Origin: Laedolimicola ammoniilytica
GTDB taxonomy: Bacteria; Bacillota; Clostridia; Lachnospirales; Lachnospiraceae
NCBI RefSeq assembly: GCF_025567165.1
Contig: NZ_JAOQKC010000020.1
Span: 1-64,000, forward strand
DNA: 64,000 nt
Reading direction: 5' to 3'
In this document: positions 27,848 through 35,088 of the stretch, one piece after another
Numbering within the stretch: position 1 is the first letter of the stretch
Layout of the letters: each line of letters opens with the position of its first letter
Translations under genes and position numbers: made by a program
The notes under the pieces: model-generated
What the model was told of the DNA's origin: nothing
The model's input: only the letters and a program-made list of their open reading frames with translations
Database searches by the model: none

Positions 27848-28048
27848 TTATAACTTGGTTACGTTGGTAGCCTGCGGTCCCTTTGCTCCGTCAACAACGT
27901 CAAACTCTACAGCCTGACCTTCCTCGAGAGACTTGAATCCATCAGAATTGATACCGGAGAAGTGTACGAAAATGTCATTTCCCTGCTCGTCAGAGATGAA
28001 ACCGTAACCCTTCTGATTGTTGAACCACTTAACTGTACCCTTGTTCAT
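27848..28048 (-). CDS. Cold-shock protein (CspA family)
   Basis: A 66-residue single cold-shock domain binding single-stranded RNA or DNA. RNP1 is KGYGFISD and RNP2 is DIFVHF; the opening GTVKWFNNQKGYGFI is diagnostic. A good ribosome site (GGAGG) precedes it on the minus strand. It is monocistronic and divergent from the amidohydrolase gene. Confidence 0.95.
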   Translation of the reverse strand: MNKGTVKWFNNQKGYGFISDEQGNDIFVHFSGINSDGFKSLEEGQAVEFDVVDGAKGPQATNVTKL

Positions 28049-28248
28049 TGTGATACCTCCAAAATAATTAAAAAAAGGTTATTTACCGTATCATTACGGC
28101 TGGGTTTAGAGTATCACAAACGGCAATCGGTGTCAATCAAAAACAGCGCGAAAGATTGACTTTTTTCCGGCCTTTGATTACACTTGACAGAGAAGAAAAA
28201 ACAGGGTTTAGAATTGGAAATGAGTGGGAAATGGGAGGTGGATTTTCG

Positions 28249-29124
28249 TTGTTTGGAGAGTGTCATGCCCATGTGATCATGGATGGAAAAAATTATAAGG
28301 CGGCGGTGGCGCTACATAAGGAAAGGCCAAATGAGGCGGTTATCCGGGAGCATCTGTCAGCCTGGCAGCAGGCAGATATCACCTTTGTGCGGGATGGAGG
28401 AGACGCTTACGGGGTGTCGGAACGGGCCAGGGAACTGGCCGGGGAGTATGGCATCGATTATCGAACGCCCATTTTTGCCATTCATAAGAGAGGACATTAC
28501 GGCGGTATCGTTGGCCTGCCCTATGACGACCGGCAGGGATACCGGGAGCTGGTGCAGGAGGCTCGGAAGCGGGGCGCGGATTTTATCAAGATTATGATCA
28601 GCGGGATTATGGAGTTTGATACGTTTGGGAAACTGACGGAAGAAGGGCTGGATGGAGATGAGATCGCTTATCTGATCGAGACGGCACATGACGCCGGTCT
28701 GCGGGTCATGGCCCATGGAAATGGGGGTGCAGTCGCCCGGGCGGCTATCGGCGCAGGTGTAGATACCCTGGAGCATGGCAATTATATGGAAGAGGAAACC
28801 ATCTGTCAGCTGGCGGAAAGCGATACCATCTGGATACCCACCTTCGCGCCCACCGGCAACCTTATCGGCTGTGGACGATTCCCGGACGAGCAGGTGAAGG
28901 CGATTCTTGTGCGGCAGCAGAAAGCAGTGCGCTTTGGCTTCGAACAGGGCGCACGGATCGGCCTTGGCAGTGATTCCGGCGCTTATCTGGTGCCCCATGG
29001 ACAGGGACTGATGGATGAGTATACGTTTATGAAAGAGGCTGTGGGGCGGGAAAATGCGGAGGCGCTGGATCGGAGACTGGCGGAGTCAGAGGCGTGGATT
29101 CGGGAGAATATGAAGAGGGGATAA
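28249..29124 (+). CDS. Metal-dependent amidohydrolase
   Basis: A 291-residue hydrolase of the imidazolonepropionase/prolidase-like amidohydrolase group. I choose the TTG at 28249 because GGGAGGTGG lies 7 nt upstream; the frame is open to 28156 but those codons contain the ribosome site. Metal-site motifs: HAH near the N-terminus, a candidate carboxylated Lys in DFIKIMISG, His in VMAHGNGG and LEHGNYM, and Asp in GLGSDSGAY. The substrate is unknown; cyclic amides or dipeptides are typical for the group. Confidence 0.85.
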   Translation: MFGECHAHVIMDGKNYKAAVALHKERPNEAVIREHLSAWQQADITFVRDGGDAYGVSERARELAGEYGIDYRTPIFAIHKRGHYGGIVGLPYDDRQGYRELVQEARKRGADFIKIMISGIMEFDTFGKLTEEGLDGDEIAYLIETAHDAGLRVMAHGNGGAVARAAIGAGVDTLEHGNYMEEETICQLAESDTIWIPTFAPTGNLIGCGRFPDEQVKAILVRQQKAVRFGFEQGARIGLGSDSGAYLVPHGQGLMDEYTFMKEAVGRENAEALDRRLAESEAWIRENMKRG

Positions 29125-29217
29125 AAACTGAGGTTATAGGGTGGAGAAATGGAAGGATAGAAAAAGAGATGAAGCAGACCACAAGAGTTTGGCTTCATCT
29201 CTGAAATTCTTAAATGA

Positions 29218-29688
29218 TCACAGTTCTTCTCTGCAGAAATAGCAGGTATAATTTCCAGGATCCGCGCCCTTCGGAATCAGATTATCCGCAGCACAGTAAC
29301 CGCAGCGGCAGACACGTTTTCCTTCAGGAACCGACATCCATTCTTCGTAGCGTTCCCCTGCATTGTGCGGCGCGCGGTAACGCTTCGTAGGCTCGATAAA
29401 AGAACGGGTAGGGGTTTCCGCAGAGGAGAGAGCCTTGTCCGGGTTCGGCCGGTTGGGAACTGCGGTTTTCGTCTTTTCAGGTTTTGGCGTCCAGCCGGTC
29501 TTCTGCTTCTTGGAGGCCGGTTTATTCGGCACCGACGGCTTATAGGGCGTAGCCGTAGGCCGGTTCAGTACAGGAGGCGGCGTGGAGCCTTGGGAGCCTT
29601 GTTGTCTCCGCTGCCGGTTCTTCCTGGAATCCCGGAAAGCCCGGATAATCACGATAAATATAATAAGTTCAAAAAGCAGACCAAACAT
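29218..29688 (-). CDS. Membrane-anchored zinc ribbon protein with Pro-rich linker
   Basis: A 156-residue protein with one N-terminal hydrophobic helix (FGLLFELIIFIVIIRAF), then a Lys/Pro/Thr-rich unstructured stretch (about 25-110) and a C-terminal zinc ribbon with CRCGYCAADN and YTCYFC. The likely topology is a cytoplasmic ribbon tethered to the membrane. I do not recognise a named family; the function is unknown. It is transcribed against truA, which starts about 90 bp away. Confidence 0.72.
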   Translation of the reverse strand: MFGLLFELIIFIVIIRAFRDSRKNRQRRQQGSQGSTPPPVLNRPTATPYKPSVPNKPASKKQKTGWTPKPEKTKTAVPNRPNPDKALSSAETPTRSFIEPTKRYRAPHNAGERYEEWMSVPEGKRVCRCGYCAADNLIPKGADPGNYTCYFCREEL

Positions 29689-29779
29689 ATGGATTCACCT
29701 CAGTATAAAATGAATAGAAAGCTATCTATATTCTAAGTCTTATAATACACGAAAAAACAGGAAAGGGAAAGTACATTTT

Positions 29780-30520
29780 ATGAGAAATATAAAAATCATA
29801 GTGCAATACGACGGTACCCGCTACAGCGGCTGGCAGAGCCAGGAGCATGATGAAAATACCATACAGGGCAAGCTGACAGCCGTGCTTACCCGACTGCTTG
29901 GCGAAGCGGTGGAGCTGGCCGGATCCGGCCGCACAGACGCAGGCGTCCACGCTCTGGGGCAGGTGGCGAATTTTAAGACGCGCTCCGAGATGTCCTGCGT
30001 AGAACTTCTGGAAAATCTGAATCATTATCTGCCCGAAGACATCGGCGTTATTTCCATCGAGGAAGTGGACGCCCGCTTCCACAGTCGCCTGAACGCCGTG
30101 CGGAAGACCTACCGCTACCACATCTGGAATAGCCCGGTTCACGCAGTTTTTGATCGCCGCTACACCTGGTCCATCGAACAGCCCCTGGATGTGCCCGCCA
30201 TGCGCCGCGCCGCTGCAGAGCTCACCGGAACCCATGACTACAAGGCCTTCAGCTCCATTAAACGCGGCAAAAAGTCCACAGTCCGCACCATTGAAGCCAT
30301 TGAGATCGAGCAGACCGGCGCGGATATTACCATCGCCTTCACCGGCAACGGCTTCCTTTATCACATGGTCCGAATCCTCACCGGAACCCTGGTAGAAGTA
30401 GGCTTGCGCAAGAAAACCCAAGAGGATATGCAAGCTATCCTCGCCTCCCTGAATCGTGAACAGGCCGGCGTCATGGCTCCGGCCCAGGGATTGTTTCTGG
30501 TAAACGTGGAATACAGCTAA
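29780..30520 (+). CDS. truA: tRNA pseudouridine synthase A
   Basis: Converts uridines 38-40 in the tRNA anticodon arm to pseudouridine. It has 246 residues, the normal length. Motifs: YDGTRYSGWQ, catalytic GSGRTDAGVHALGQVANF with the nucleophilic Asp, and FLYHMVRILTGTLVEVG. An AAAGGGAAAG site precedes the start. Confidence 0.95.
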   Translation: MRNIKIIVQYDGTRYSGWQSQEHDENTIQGKLTAVLTRLLGEAVELAGSGRTDAGVHALGQVANFKTRSEMSCVELLENLNHYLPEDIGVISIEEVDARFHSRLNAVRKTYRYHIWNSPVHAVFDRRYTWSIEQPLDVPAMRRAAAELTGTHDYKAFSSIKRGKKSTVRTIEAIEIEQTGADITIAFTGNGFLYHMVRILTGTLVEVGLRKKTQEDMQAILASLNREQAGVMAPAQGLFLVNVEYS

Positions 30521-30650
30521 CGCGATCCCGGTGAAATGGAAAGCCTGCCGAGAGAGCGTTGGCAATCGAAAAGCAGGAGCATCAGCGCTGTTCAATAAAA
30601 GCTTTCACAAGATGCTTGAAGAATAGAACGCACCTTTTTCCATTGCCTGT

Positions 30651-30664
30651 ATACTATATAGTAT
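30651..30664 (+). promoter_or_regulatory. Palindrome over the likely -10 of the binding-protein gene
   Basis: ATACTATATAGTAT is a perfect 14-bp palindrome containing TATACT and TATAGT -10-like boxes, 24 bp before the start codon and just upstream of the AAAAAGGAGG ribosome site. It may be a promoter overlapped by an operator. Confidence 0.4.
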
Positions 30665-30687
30665 TCGGAAAAAGGAGGATTCCCATT

Positions 30688-31164
30688 ATGAAAAAGCAAC
30701 ATTCCATCCTGCTGACTGCATCTTTGGCAGCCGTACTTCTGATTGGAAGCCTGGCCGCCGCAGGCTGCGGCGGTTCGGACAGTACAGCATCCGACGGCCT
30801 GACCAAGGTTACACTGAACGAAGTAGCCCACTCTATCTTCTACGCGCCTCAGTACGTAGCCATTGAGAAAGGCTACTTTGCGGAAGAGGGTATCGAGCTG
30901 GATTTGGTCACCGGTTTTGGGGCCGACAAAACCATGACCGCCGTCCTTTCCGGTGAAGCCGACATCGGCTTCATGGGCTCTGAGGCTTCCATCTATGTCT
31001 ACAATCAGAATCCTGACGATTACATCGTGAACTTCGCCCAGCTCACCCAGCGGGCCGGAAACTTCCTGGTGGCGAGAGAGGAGATGCCGGATTTCGAATG
31101 GGAAGATTTGAAGGGAAAGGATGTTTTGGGAGGTCGGAAGGGTGGCGTACATATATCCATGTAA
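30688..31164 (+). pseudogene. ABC transporter substrate-binding lipoprotein, 5' part (split by the element)
   Basis: The N-terminal 153 codons of an SsuA/NMT1-like solute-binding protein. There is a lipoprotein signal peptide with lipobox Cys27 (LAAAGC), then VTLNEVAHSIFYAPQYVAIEKG and GEADIGFMGSEA, typical of nitrate/sulfonate/thiamine-precursor binding proteins. Native sequence ends at the GGTGGC core (31141-31146), after which the frame runs into the element for six codons and stops. The remaining 188 codons are at 47792-48358 in the same register. Permease and ATPase genes are not adjacent. Excision would restore 341 codons. Confidence 0.9.
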
Positions 31165-31166
31165 AT
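31141..31166 (+). other. attL of the integrated element
   Basis: The core GGTGGC (31141-31146) is shared with attR. The element-side arm ATGTAAAT (31159-31166) is the inverse of the arm ATTTACAT at the other end. Joined together, the two arms flank the core symmetrically, as in attP sites of large serine recombinases. Confidence 0.75.
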
Positions 31167-31359
31167 TTGGAGACGATTGTGATTTTGTGTCATTGGGTGG
31201 AGGGGATGAACAGCGCGAGGACAAGATAGAATATGGTGAATATATAAGAAGCTTTGAGAAAAACATTACCGAACAAACATTGCAACCACGTATATTTTAG
31301 GGGCGATAGGTGCAATGTTTGCCGGATATTTAATGTATAGAGCTATTTTTGAGTATAAT
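31147..31359 (+). other. Left end of the element, coding remnants
   Basis: There is no intact gene. One frame reads GGGDEQREDKIEYGEYIRSF (about 31194-31255) and stops. Another reads LGAIGAMFAGYLMYRAIFEY, a membrane-helix-like tail that ends inside the promoter of small RNA 1. Both look like tails of lost genes. In the circular form the first 80 bases would encode the end of the recombinase. Confidence 0.45.
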
Positions 31360-31388
31360 TTGACAAAAACTGAATAACATGGTATAGT
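31360..31388 (+). promoter_or_regulatory. Sigma-A promoter of small RNA 1
   Basis: TTGACA (31360-31365), exactly 17 bp, TATAGT (31383-31388). This near-consensus promoter faces no open reading frame, only a structured stretch ending in a T-run. Confidence 0.8.
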
Positions 31389-31393
31389 ACAAA

Positions 31394-31487
31394 TAAGTTA
31401 ACTCGTGAAGGATAAGGCTGGGTTCCTGAATAGGAGTAGGTCGTAAGACTGAGAATTCCTTTGCCCCTGGGGTTAGCTTATTTTTTT
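31394..31487 (+). ncRNA. Structured small RNA 1, convergent with the HEPN gene
   Basis: Transcription should start near 31395. TAAGTTAAC (31394-31402) pairs over its whole length with GTTAGCTTA (31472-31480), and seven T residues follow, so the closing stem is also a terminator stem. Inside are AAGGA with TCCTT, a CCT-GAAT-AGG hairpin and a GGTC-GTAA-GACT hairpin with a GNRA tetraloop. The RNA is about 90 nt. Its last bases overlap the 3' end of the DUF3644 gene on the other strand. I do not recognise it as a known riboswitch or RNA class. Confidence 0.7.
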
Positions 31488-32449
31488 ATGTTGTTCAAAA
31501 TATTCTTAGGATCTTTTTTCAATTCATCAAATATAAAATCCACAGCCTGTTGTGAATATGAGTATTGAGGCTGGGAAAATTGTTTGTGTATATAGCAAAA
31601 CTTTTCATTCCCTTTAAGGTCGAAATGCTTTACAAAATTTTGAAAATGGAAGCTATTAAATTTGACTTCATTACCATTATAAATCAAAACGATATTTTCC
31701 TTAGAGAGTCGCTCACGAATAGTATTAATACAAAGCTTTGCAGGGTATTTATGTGTATTATTCGGATCCTTCAGCTCTTTGACAATTTTTACTTTAGCAT
31801 CAGCTAAGTTGTCTATTCCCACAAAAGATGTTGCAGCTTCCTTTTTCTTAGTGATGTAATGGAAGTGCTCAATGCGGATGGCAAATTTGGCATTGTTACC
31901 CTCAGAAAGTTCATCCAGATTGTTTTTGGCATCCAGAAGTTTTGTAGCGATTTCTTCAGGATATTTAGCGATGATTTCTGATTCATCCAACGCTTTCATA
32001 CTAGTTGAGAGAGTTAAAAAGTTTTGAGGAATGAGCGTGGTCATATCGACACTATGGAAGGCCATCATTTTTTCATTAAAATTGAAAACACAGGACTGGA
32101 ATAATGGGACGTATACCATTTCATATTCTTCAGTGATAAAATGCGTACTTGTATTGCGCAATTCAATAATTTTTTCAAGATTCAGACGAAGAGGATCTTT
32201 GTTGTTGGTAAAGACTTTTTGAATACAATTCTCAAGTGTCAGAGTTCTGTTCGGGTTGTCACGGTAATAAATACTTTCGGGACCAAAAATGTTTATCATA
32301 TGAGCCTTTAGCATGAGTTCCCAAGCATTGCAAATAAAAAGGCTAAATCCCTCTACCCGATACTTGATAGTTGGTTTGTTGTATAATTCAATAGCCATGA
32401 TAAAGGCTTCTTGAGATTTTGCTAATAAACGTGTGCTTATATTTTCCAT
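31478..32449 (-). CDS. DUF3644 protein with HEPN ribonuclease motif
   Basis: A 323-residue protein whose N-terminus (SQEAFIMAIELYNKPTIKYR, then FICNAWELMLKAH) is characteristic of DUF3644. Residues 98-103 read RNTSTH, the RNxxxH active-site signature of HEPN ribonucleases, in the helix following LEKIIEL. HEPN proteins act as RNA-cleaving toxins or abortive-infection effectors. The C-terminal about 120 residues look like a separate nucleic-acid- or ligand-binding part. The ribosome site GAAAGGAGG is very strong and TATAAT lies upstream (32482-32487, reverse strand). Structured RNA genes lie on both sides, one overlapping its 3' end. It is probably the toxin or effector of a defence module. Confidence 0.85.
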   Translation of the reverse strand: MENISTRLLAKSQEAFIMAIELYNKPTIKYRVEGFSLFICNAWELMLKAHMINIFGPESIYYRDNPNRTLTLENCIQKVFTNNKDPLRLNLEKIIELRNTSTHFITEEYEMVYVPLFQSCVFNFNEKMMAFHSVDMTTLIPQNFLTLSTSMKALDESEIIAKYPEEIATKLLDAKNNLDELSEGNNAKFAIRIEHFHYITKKKEAATSFVGIDNLADAKVKIVKELKDPNNTHKYPAKLCINTIRERLSKENIVLIYNGNEVKFNSFHFQNFVKHFDLKGNEKFCYIHKQFSQPQYSYSQQAVDFIFDELKKDPKNILNNIKK

Positions 32450-32610
32450 TTGGATACCTCCTTTCGGGTTTTATGTAAAAAATTATATCTTTATTAATAC
32501 GTAAAATTTTACCATAAAATCTGAGAATTTTCAATGTTGCAAGGTGAGGTGGAAATGCGATAACATATAGTTAGAAAGCTTAAAGGCATTTCATAGATAT
32601 AAAGATGTTA

Positions 32611-32639
32611 TTTACAAAAAATAATAATTGAGTTATGAT
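32611..32639 (+). promoter_or_regulatory. Sigma-A promoter of small RNA 2
   Basis: TTTACA (32611-32616), exactly 17 bp, TATGAT (32634-32639), divergent from the DUF3644 gene and with no open frame downstream. Confidence 0.75.
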
Positions 32640-32645
32640 GTACGA

Positions 32646-32812
32646 AACAGGAAAGAGATTATTTGAGGTGGTAAATTTCGTTGCAACCACGCACCCGATG
32701 GGTTAAAAGAGATGCAGGAGCCGCGACGCCTGCCAAGTAATCTCTTTCATTCTTAAATAATTATTGCTTAGGATAATGTGGCTGTTGACTTCTGAAGTCA
32801 GCGGCTATTTTT
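32646..32812 (+). ncRNA. Structured small RNA 2, divergent from the HEPN gene
   Basis: GAAAGAGATTA (32651-32661) and TAATCTCTTTC (32738-32748) form a perfect 11-bp closing stem around a 76-nt core. The core holds GTGGT/ACCAC, ACCC-GAT-GGGT and GCAGG/CCTGC hairpins. A terminator, GACTTC-T-GAAGTC extended by G-U pairs (32781-32805) with TATTTTT, follows about 30 nt later. The core does not match the consensus of common riboswitches I can recall, and no gene is appended, so it is probably a trans-acting or antitoxin-like RNA. Confidence 0.65.
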
Positions 32813-32855
32813 GTGCAATTAAGCATAGCTTTTCATAGTTTGTCTTTTCGCTCAA

Positions 32856-32886
32856 AAAGGTGGCGAAATTGCTTCCGCCACCTCGA
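32856..32886 (-). terminator. Terminator of the small membrane protein gene
   Basis: On the minus strand GGTGGCGG pairs with TCGCCACC and is followed by TTTTT, about 20 bp past the stop codon. Confidence 0.75.
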
Positions 32887-32905
32887 CTAAATTATTGCAC
32901 TTGTT

Positions 32906-33439
32906 TTATTTGCAATATTCCTTTTTATGAGATTCATGATATTCAAGATTATGTTTAGAATGGTCCTGCTTACGGATCATATGTTTGCGGTCATACATGA
33001 ACTCTTGGCTCACAGCGATAAGGAATACTATACTGAATATGAGCCAGATGGCAAGAAGAATAACAACGAGAATAACCTGTAACATTTCTGTAAGGGCACA
33101 TTTATTAATCAAGAAAATCGTTATCTTCGTTAGAGGTGCAAGCAGATTGAGCATTTGCATTAACAAGGCCTGATAGTGTCTTGGTTCAACACGGGATGGA
33201 TTGGAAGTGCTATGCTTCTGAAGCAGTGTACGGATAGAGGTAGTATGCTTGGCATGAGACTTCATAGATAGGGCCACTCGTACATCTTTAAGCTCTAGTT
33301 TCTTTTTTCCATTGATAGAAGACATCTTGGCAGCAGTGTTATCAAACTGTTCGACTAACCAGTTGATTGCCTTAATAGTAGTGATGGCTGCAGCGTGTGG
33401 TTCTTCAAGAGTCATAGCCATATTGGTCGTTTTTTTCAT
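32906..33439 (-). CDS. Hypothetical membrane protein of the element
   Basis: A 177-residue protein. Residues 1-100 are soluble and helical. The second half has hydrophobic segments, LMQMLNLLAPLTKITIFLI and then VILVVILLAIWLIFSIVFLI, and a Lys/His-rich tail. The AAAAGGAG ribosome site 9 nt before the ATG and the dedicated terminator support a real gene. It has no recognisable family. Tight linkage to the HEPN module and small RNA 2 makes a role in the same system possible but unproven. Confidence 0.6.
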   Translation of the reverse strand: MKKTTNMAMTLEEPHAAAITTIKAINWLVEQFDNTAAKMSSINGKKKLELKDVRVALSMKSHAKHTTSIRTLLQKHSTSNPSRVEPRHYQALLMQMLNLLAPLTKITIFLINKCALTEMLQVILVVILLAIWLIFSIVFLIAVSQEFMYDRKHMIRKQDHSKHNLEYHESHKKEYCK

Positions 33440-33982
33440 AGTGACTTTCTCCTTTTAATTGTCGTTGATTATCATGATATTTATCGTCTTTTAACATTCA
33501 AACTGAAACGGAGATGTCTATCATGACTGGGGGTAATATTTGTTGCAGTTGGTTATCTTTTGCGGATAACTCTGCTTCAAAATAGGTGCGCATCCGTTCG
33601 CAGTCAGCGCGCTATTTATTTGTGAGGTCGTTCCAACAACTGCGAATGTACCTCGTGGCCACAGAAGGTGAGTTATTGGTTGGATATAGCAGTTTAACGT
33701 CTTGTCTGAGACGGGTTTTCCTTACCTGTCTTAAATATGCCAGAAATTGAAATGAAAACCTCGGACATAGCTGTGTCCGTTTTGGTAGAACAAGAAGTTG
33801 GAGAGCCGTTCAGCATTGAAAATAAGCAAAAAAAACAGGACATAATCATGTCTGGGGGATTTATAAAAACGCAGAAATAAAAAATAATATCAGCAAATAA
33901 CAATAAACTCTTTAAAAATTCACGTACATGATGTATGCTAAAATAATAAAATTATATGTAGATTTAACCACGAGGTGAGAGC
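33440..33982 (+). other. Intergenic region with decayed coding remnants
   Basis: Two short frames look like degraded coding sequence. One contains VSALFICEVVPTTANVPRGH (about 33600-33670). The other is a 47-codon ATG frame at 33737-33880, MPEIEMKTSDIAVSVLVEQ, with no ribosome site. Two imperfect copies of ATCATG-CTGGGGG lie near 33520 and 33846. The only functional-looking signal is the promoter at 33911. Confidence 0.4.
33911..33939 (+). promoter_or_regulatory. Probable promoter of the restriction-modification operon
   Basis: TTTAAA (33911-33916), 17 bp, TATGCT (33934-33939), about 44 bp before the HTH gene. Confidence 0.5.
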
Positions 33983-34177
33983 ATGGAAGAAATCATGAAT
34001 GACAAATGGATAAGCATAGATGAAGCTGCAGAATATTTAGGAATCAAAACAGTCACTCTTCGTAGCTGGATCAGAAATGGAAAAGAAGATTTGCCTGCTC
34101 AGAAAATCGGAAAACAGTGGAAATTTAAAATTTCCGAACTCGATAAATGGGTTAAGAGCGGTAAAAGTGCTGACTGA
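33983..34177 (+). CDS. Excisionase-like helix-turn-helix protein
   Basis: A 64-residue MerR/excisionase-type winged helix: WISIDEAAEYLGIKTVTLRS (helix-turn-helix), then a wing ending WKFKISELDKWVKSG. It could direct excision of the element or regulate the operon. It lies 47 bp upstream of hsdM, a common arrangement for type I systems, and starts after GAGGTGAG. Regulation of the hsd operon is the more likely role given the distance from the recombinase. Confidence 0.85.
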   Translation: MEEIMNDKWISIDEAAEYLGIKTVTLRSWIRNGKEDLPAQKIGKQWKFKISELDKWVKSGKSAD

Positions 34178-34224
34178 TTCATGGGAAAAATTGAAGAAAA
34201 TCATTAGACAAGGAGCAGACAAAG

Positions 34225-35088
34225 ATGGCTGTCAAGAAAACGCAATTATATGCATCGCTGTGGGCGAGCTGTGATAAACTTCGCGGAGGCATGGATTCTT
34301 CAGAGTATAAGGACTATATTCTGACACTTTTGTTCATGAAGTATGTCACTGATAAATTTAAGAATAAAGGAGCCTATGAGGACATTAAGGTATTTGATAA
34401 AGCACATGATAGAGAGACTGATCCAGAGAAGCGGACGGGCTGCTCCTTTGACGATTTTATTGCTTTGAAGGGAAAGAAGAACATCGGCGAGGGCATGGAT
34501 AAAATCATAGCTCGCCTTGCTGATGAGAACACTGAACTGAAGGGTGTTATTGATATTGCCCATTTCAATGATGAGAAGAAGTTGGGAAGCGGTAAAGAAA
34601 TGGTCGATAAATTGACTGATCTTATCTCTATTTTCCAACGTCAGGAACTTGACTTCTCTCGAAACAAAGCAGAAGGTGATGACATCATTGGGGATGCCTA
34701 TGAGTTCCTGATGCGTAAATTTGCTACGGAGAGCGGAAAGAGCAAAGGACAATTCTATACACCTGCAGAGGTTTCCAGAATTCTTGCCAATGTAGTAGGC
34801 ATTAGTCACTGCACGGATGTCAGCGCCACGGTATGCGATCCGGCTTGTGGTAGTGGTAGTTTGTTGATTCGGGCTATCGATGCAGCGCCATTTTCAATTA
34901 TGGGTTATGGTCAGGAAAAAGAAAGCACAACAGCTGGTCTTGCTAAGATGAATGCTGTTCTGCATCGTAAGGCTGAAATTATCATCAAGAGTGGTAACAC
35001 ATTTTCAAATCCGCAGTATATGGATAAATCGGATAACTCCGTACTTGAGCGTTTTGATTACATAGTGGCAAATCCGCCTTTTCCATGA
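34225..35088 (+). CDS. hsdM: Type I methyltransferase HsdM, N-terminal part (frameshifted)
   Basis: 287 residues carrying the HsdM helical N-domain (LRGGMDSSEYKDYILTLLFM) and the start of the adenine methyltransferase domain: GQFYTPAEVSRIL, the SAM-binding motif VCDPACGSGSLLIR, and finally the catalytic motif NPPF. The frame ends two codons later as NPPFP-stop. Family members continue NPPFSMKNW, which appears in the -1 frame at once. One T is missing from the run 35079-35082. The stop overlaps the next frame's ATG (ATGA). Confidence 0.85.
   Translation: MAVKKTQLYASLWASCDKLRGGMDSSEYKDYILTLLFMKYVTDKFKNKGAYEDIKVFDKAHDRETDPEKRTGCSFDDFIALKGKKNIGEGMDKIIARLADENTELKGVIDIAHFNDEKKLGSGKEMVDKLTDLISIFQRQELDFSRNKAEGDDIIGDAYEFLMRKFATESGKSKGQFYTPAEVSRILANVVGISHCTDVSATVCDPACGSGSLLIRAIDAAPFSIMGYGQEKESTTAGLAKMNAVLHRKAEIIIKSGNTFSNPQYMDKSDNSVLERFDYIVANPPFP

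Noticed and set aside
32646..32748. c-di-GMP (GEMM) or SAM riboswitch identity for small RNA 2
   Set aside because: Some short segments looked similar (CACGCAC), but conserved core elements are absent and no gene follows the terminator.
33694..33903. 69-codon minus-strand ORF
   Set aside because: No ribosome site and the plus strand of the same region looks like decayed coding sequence.
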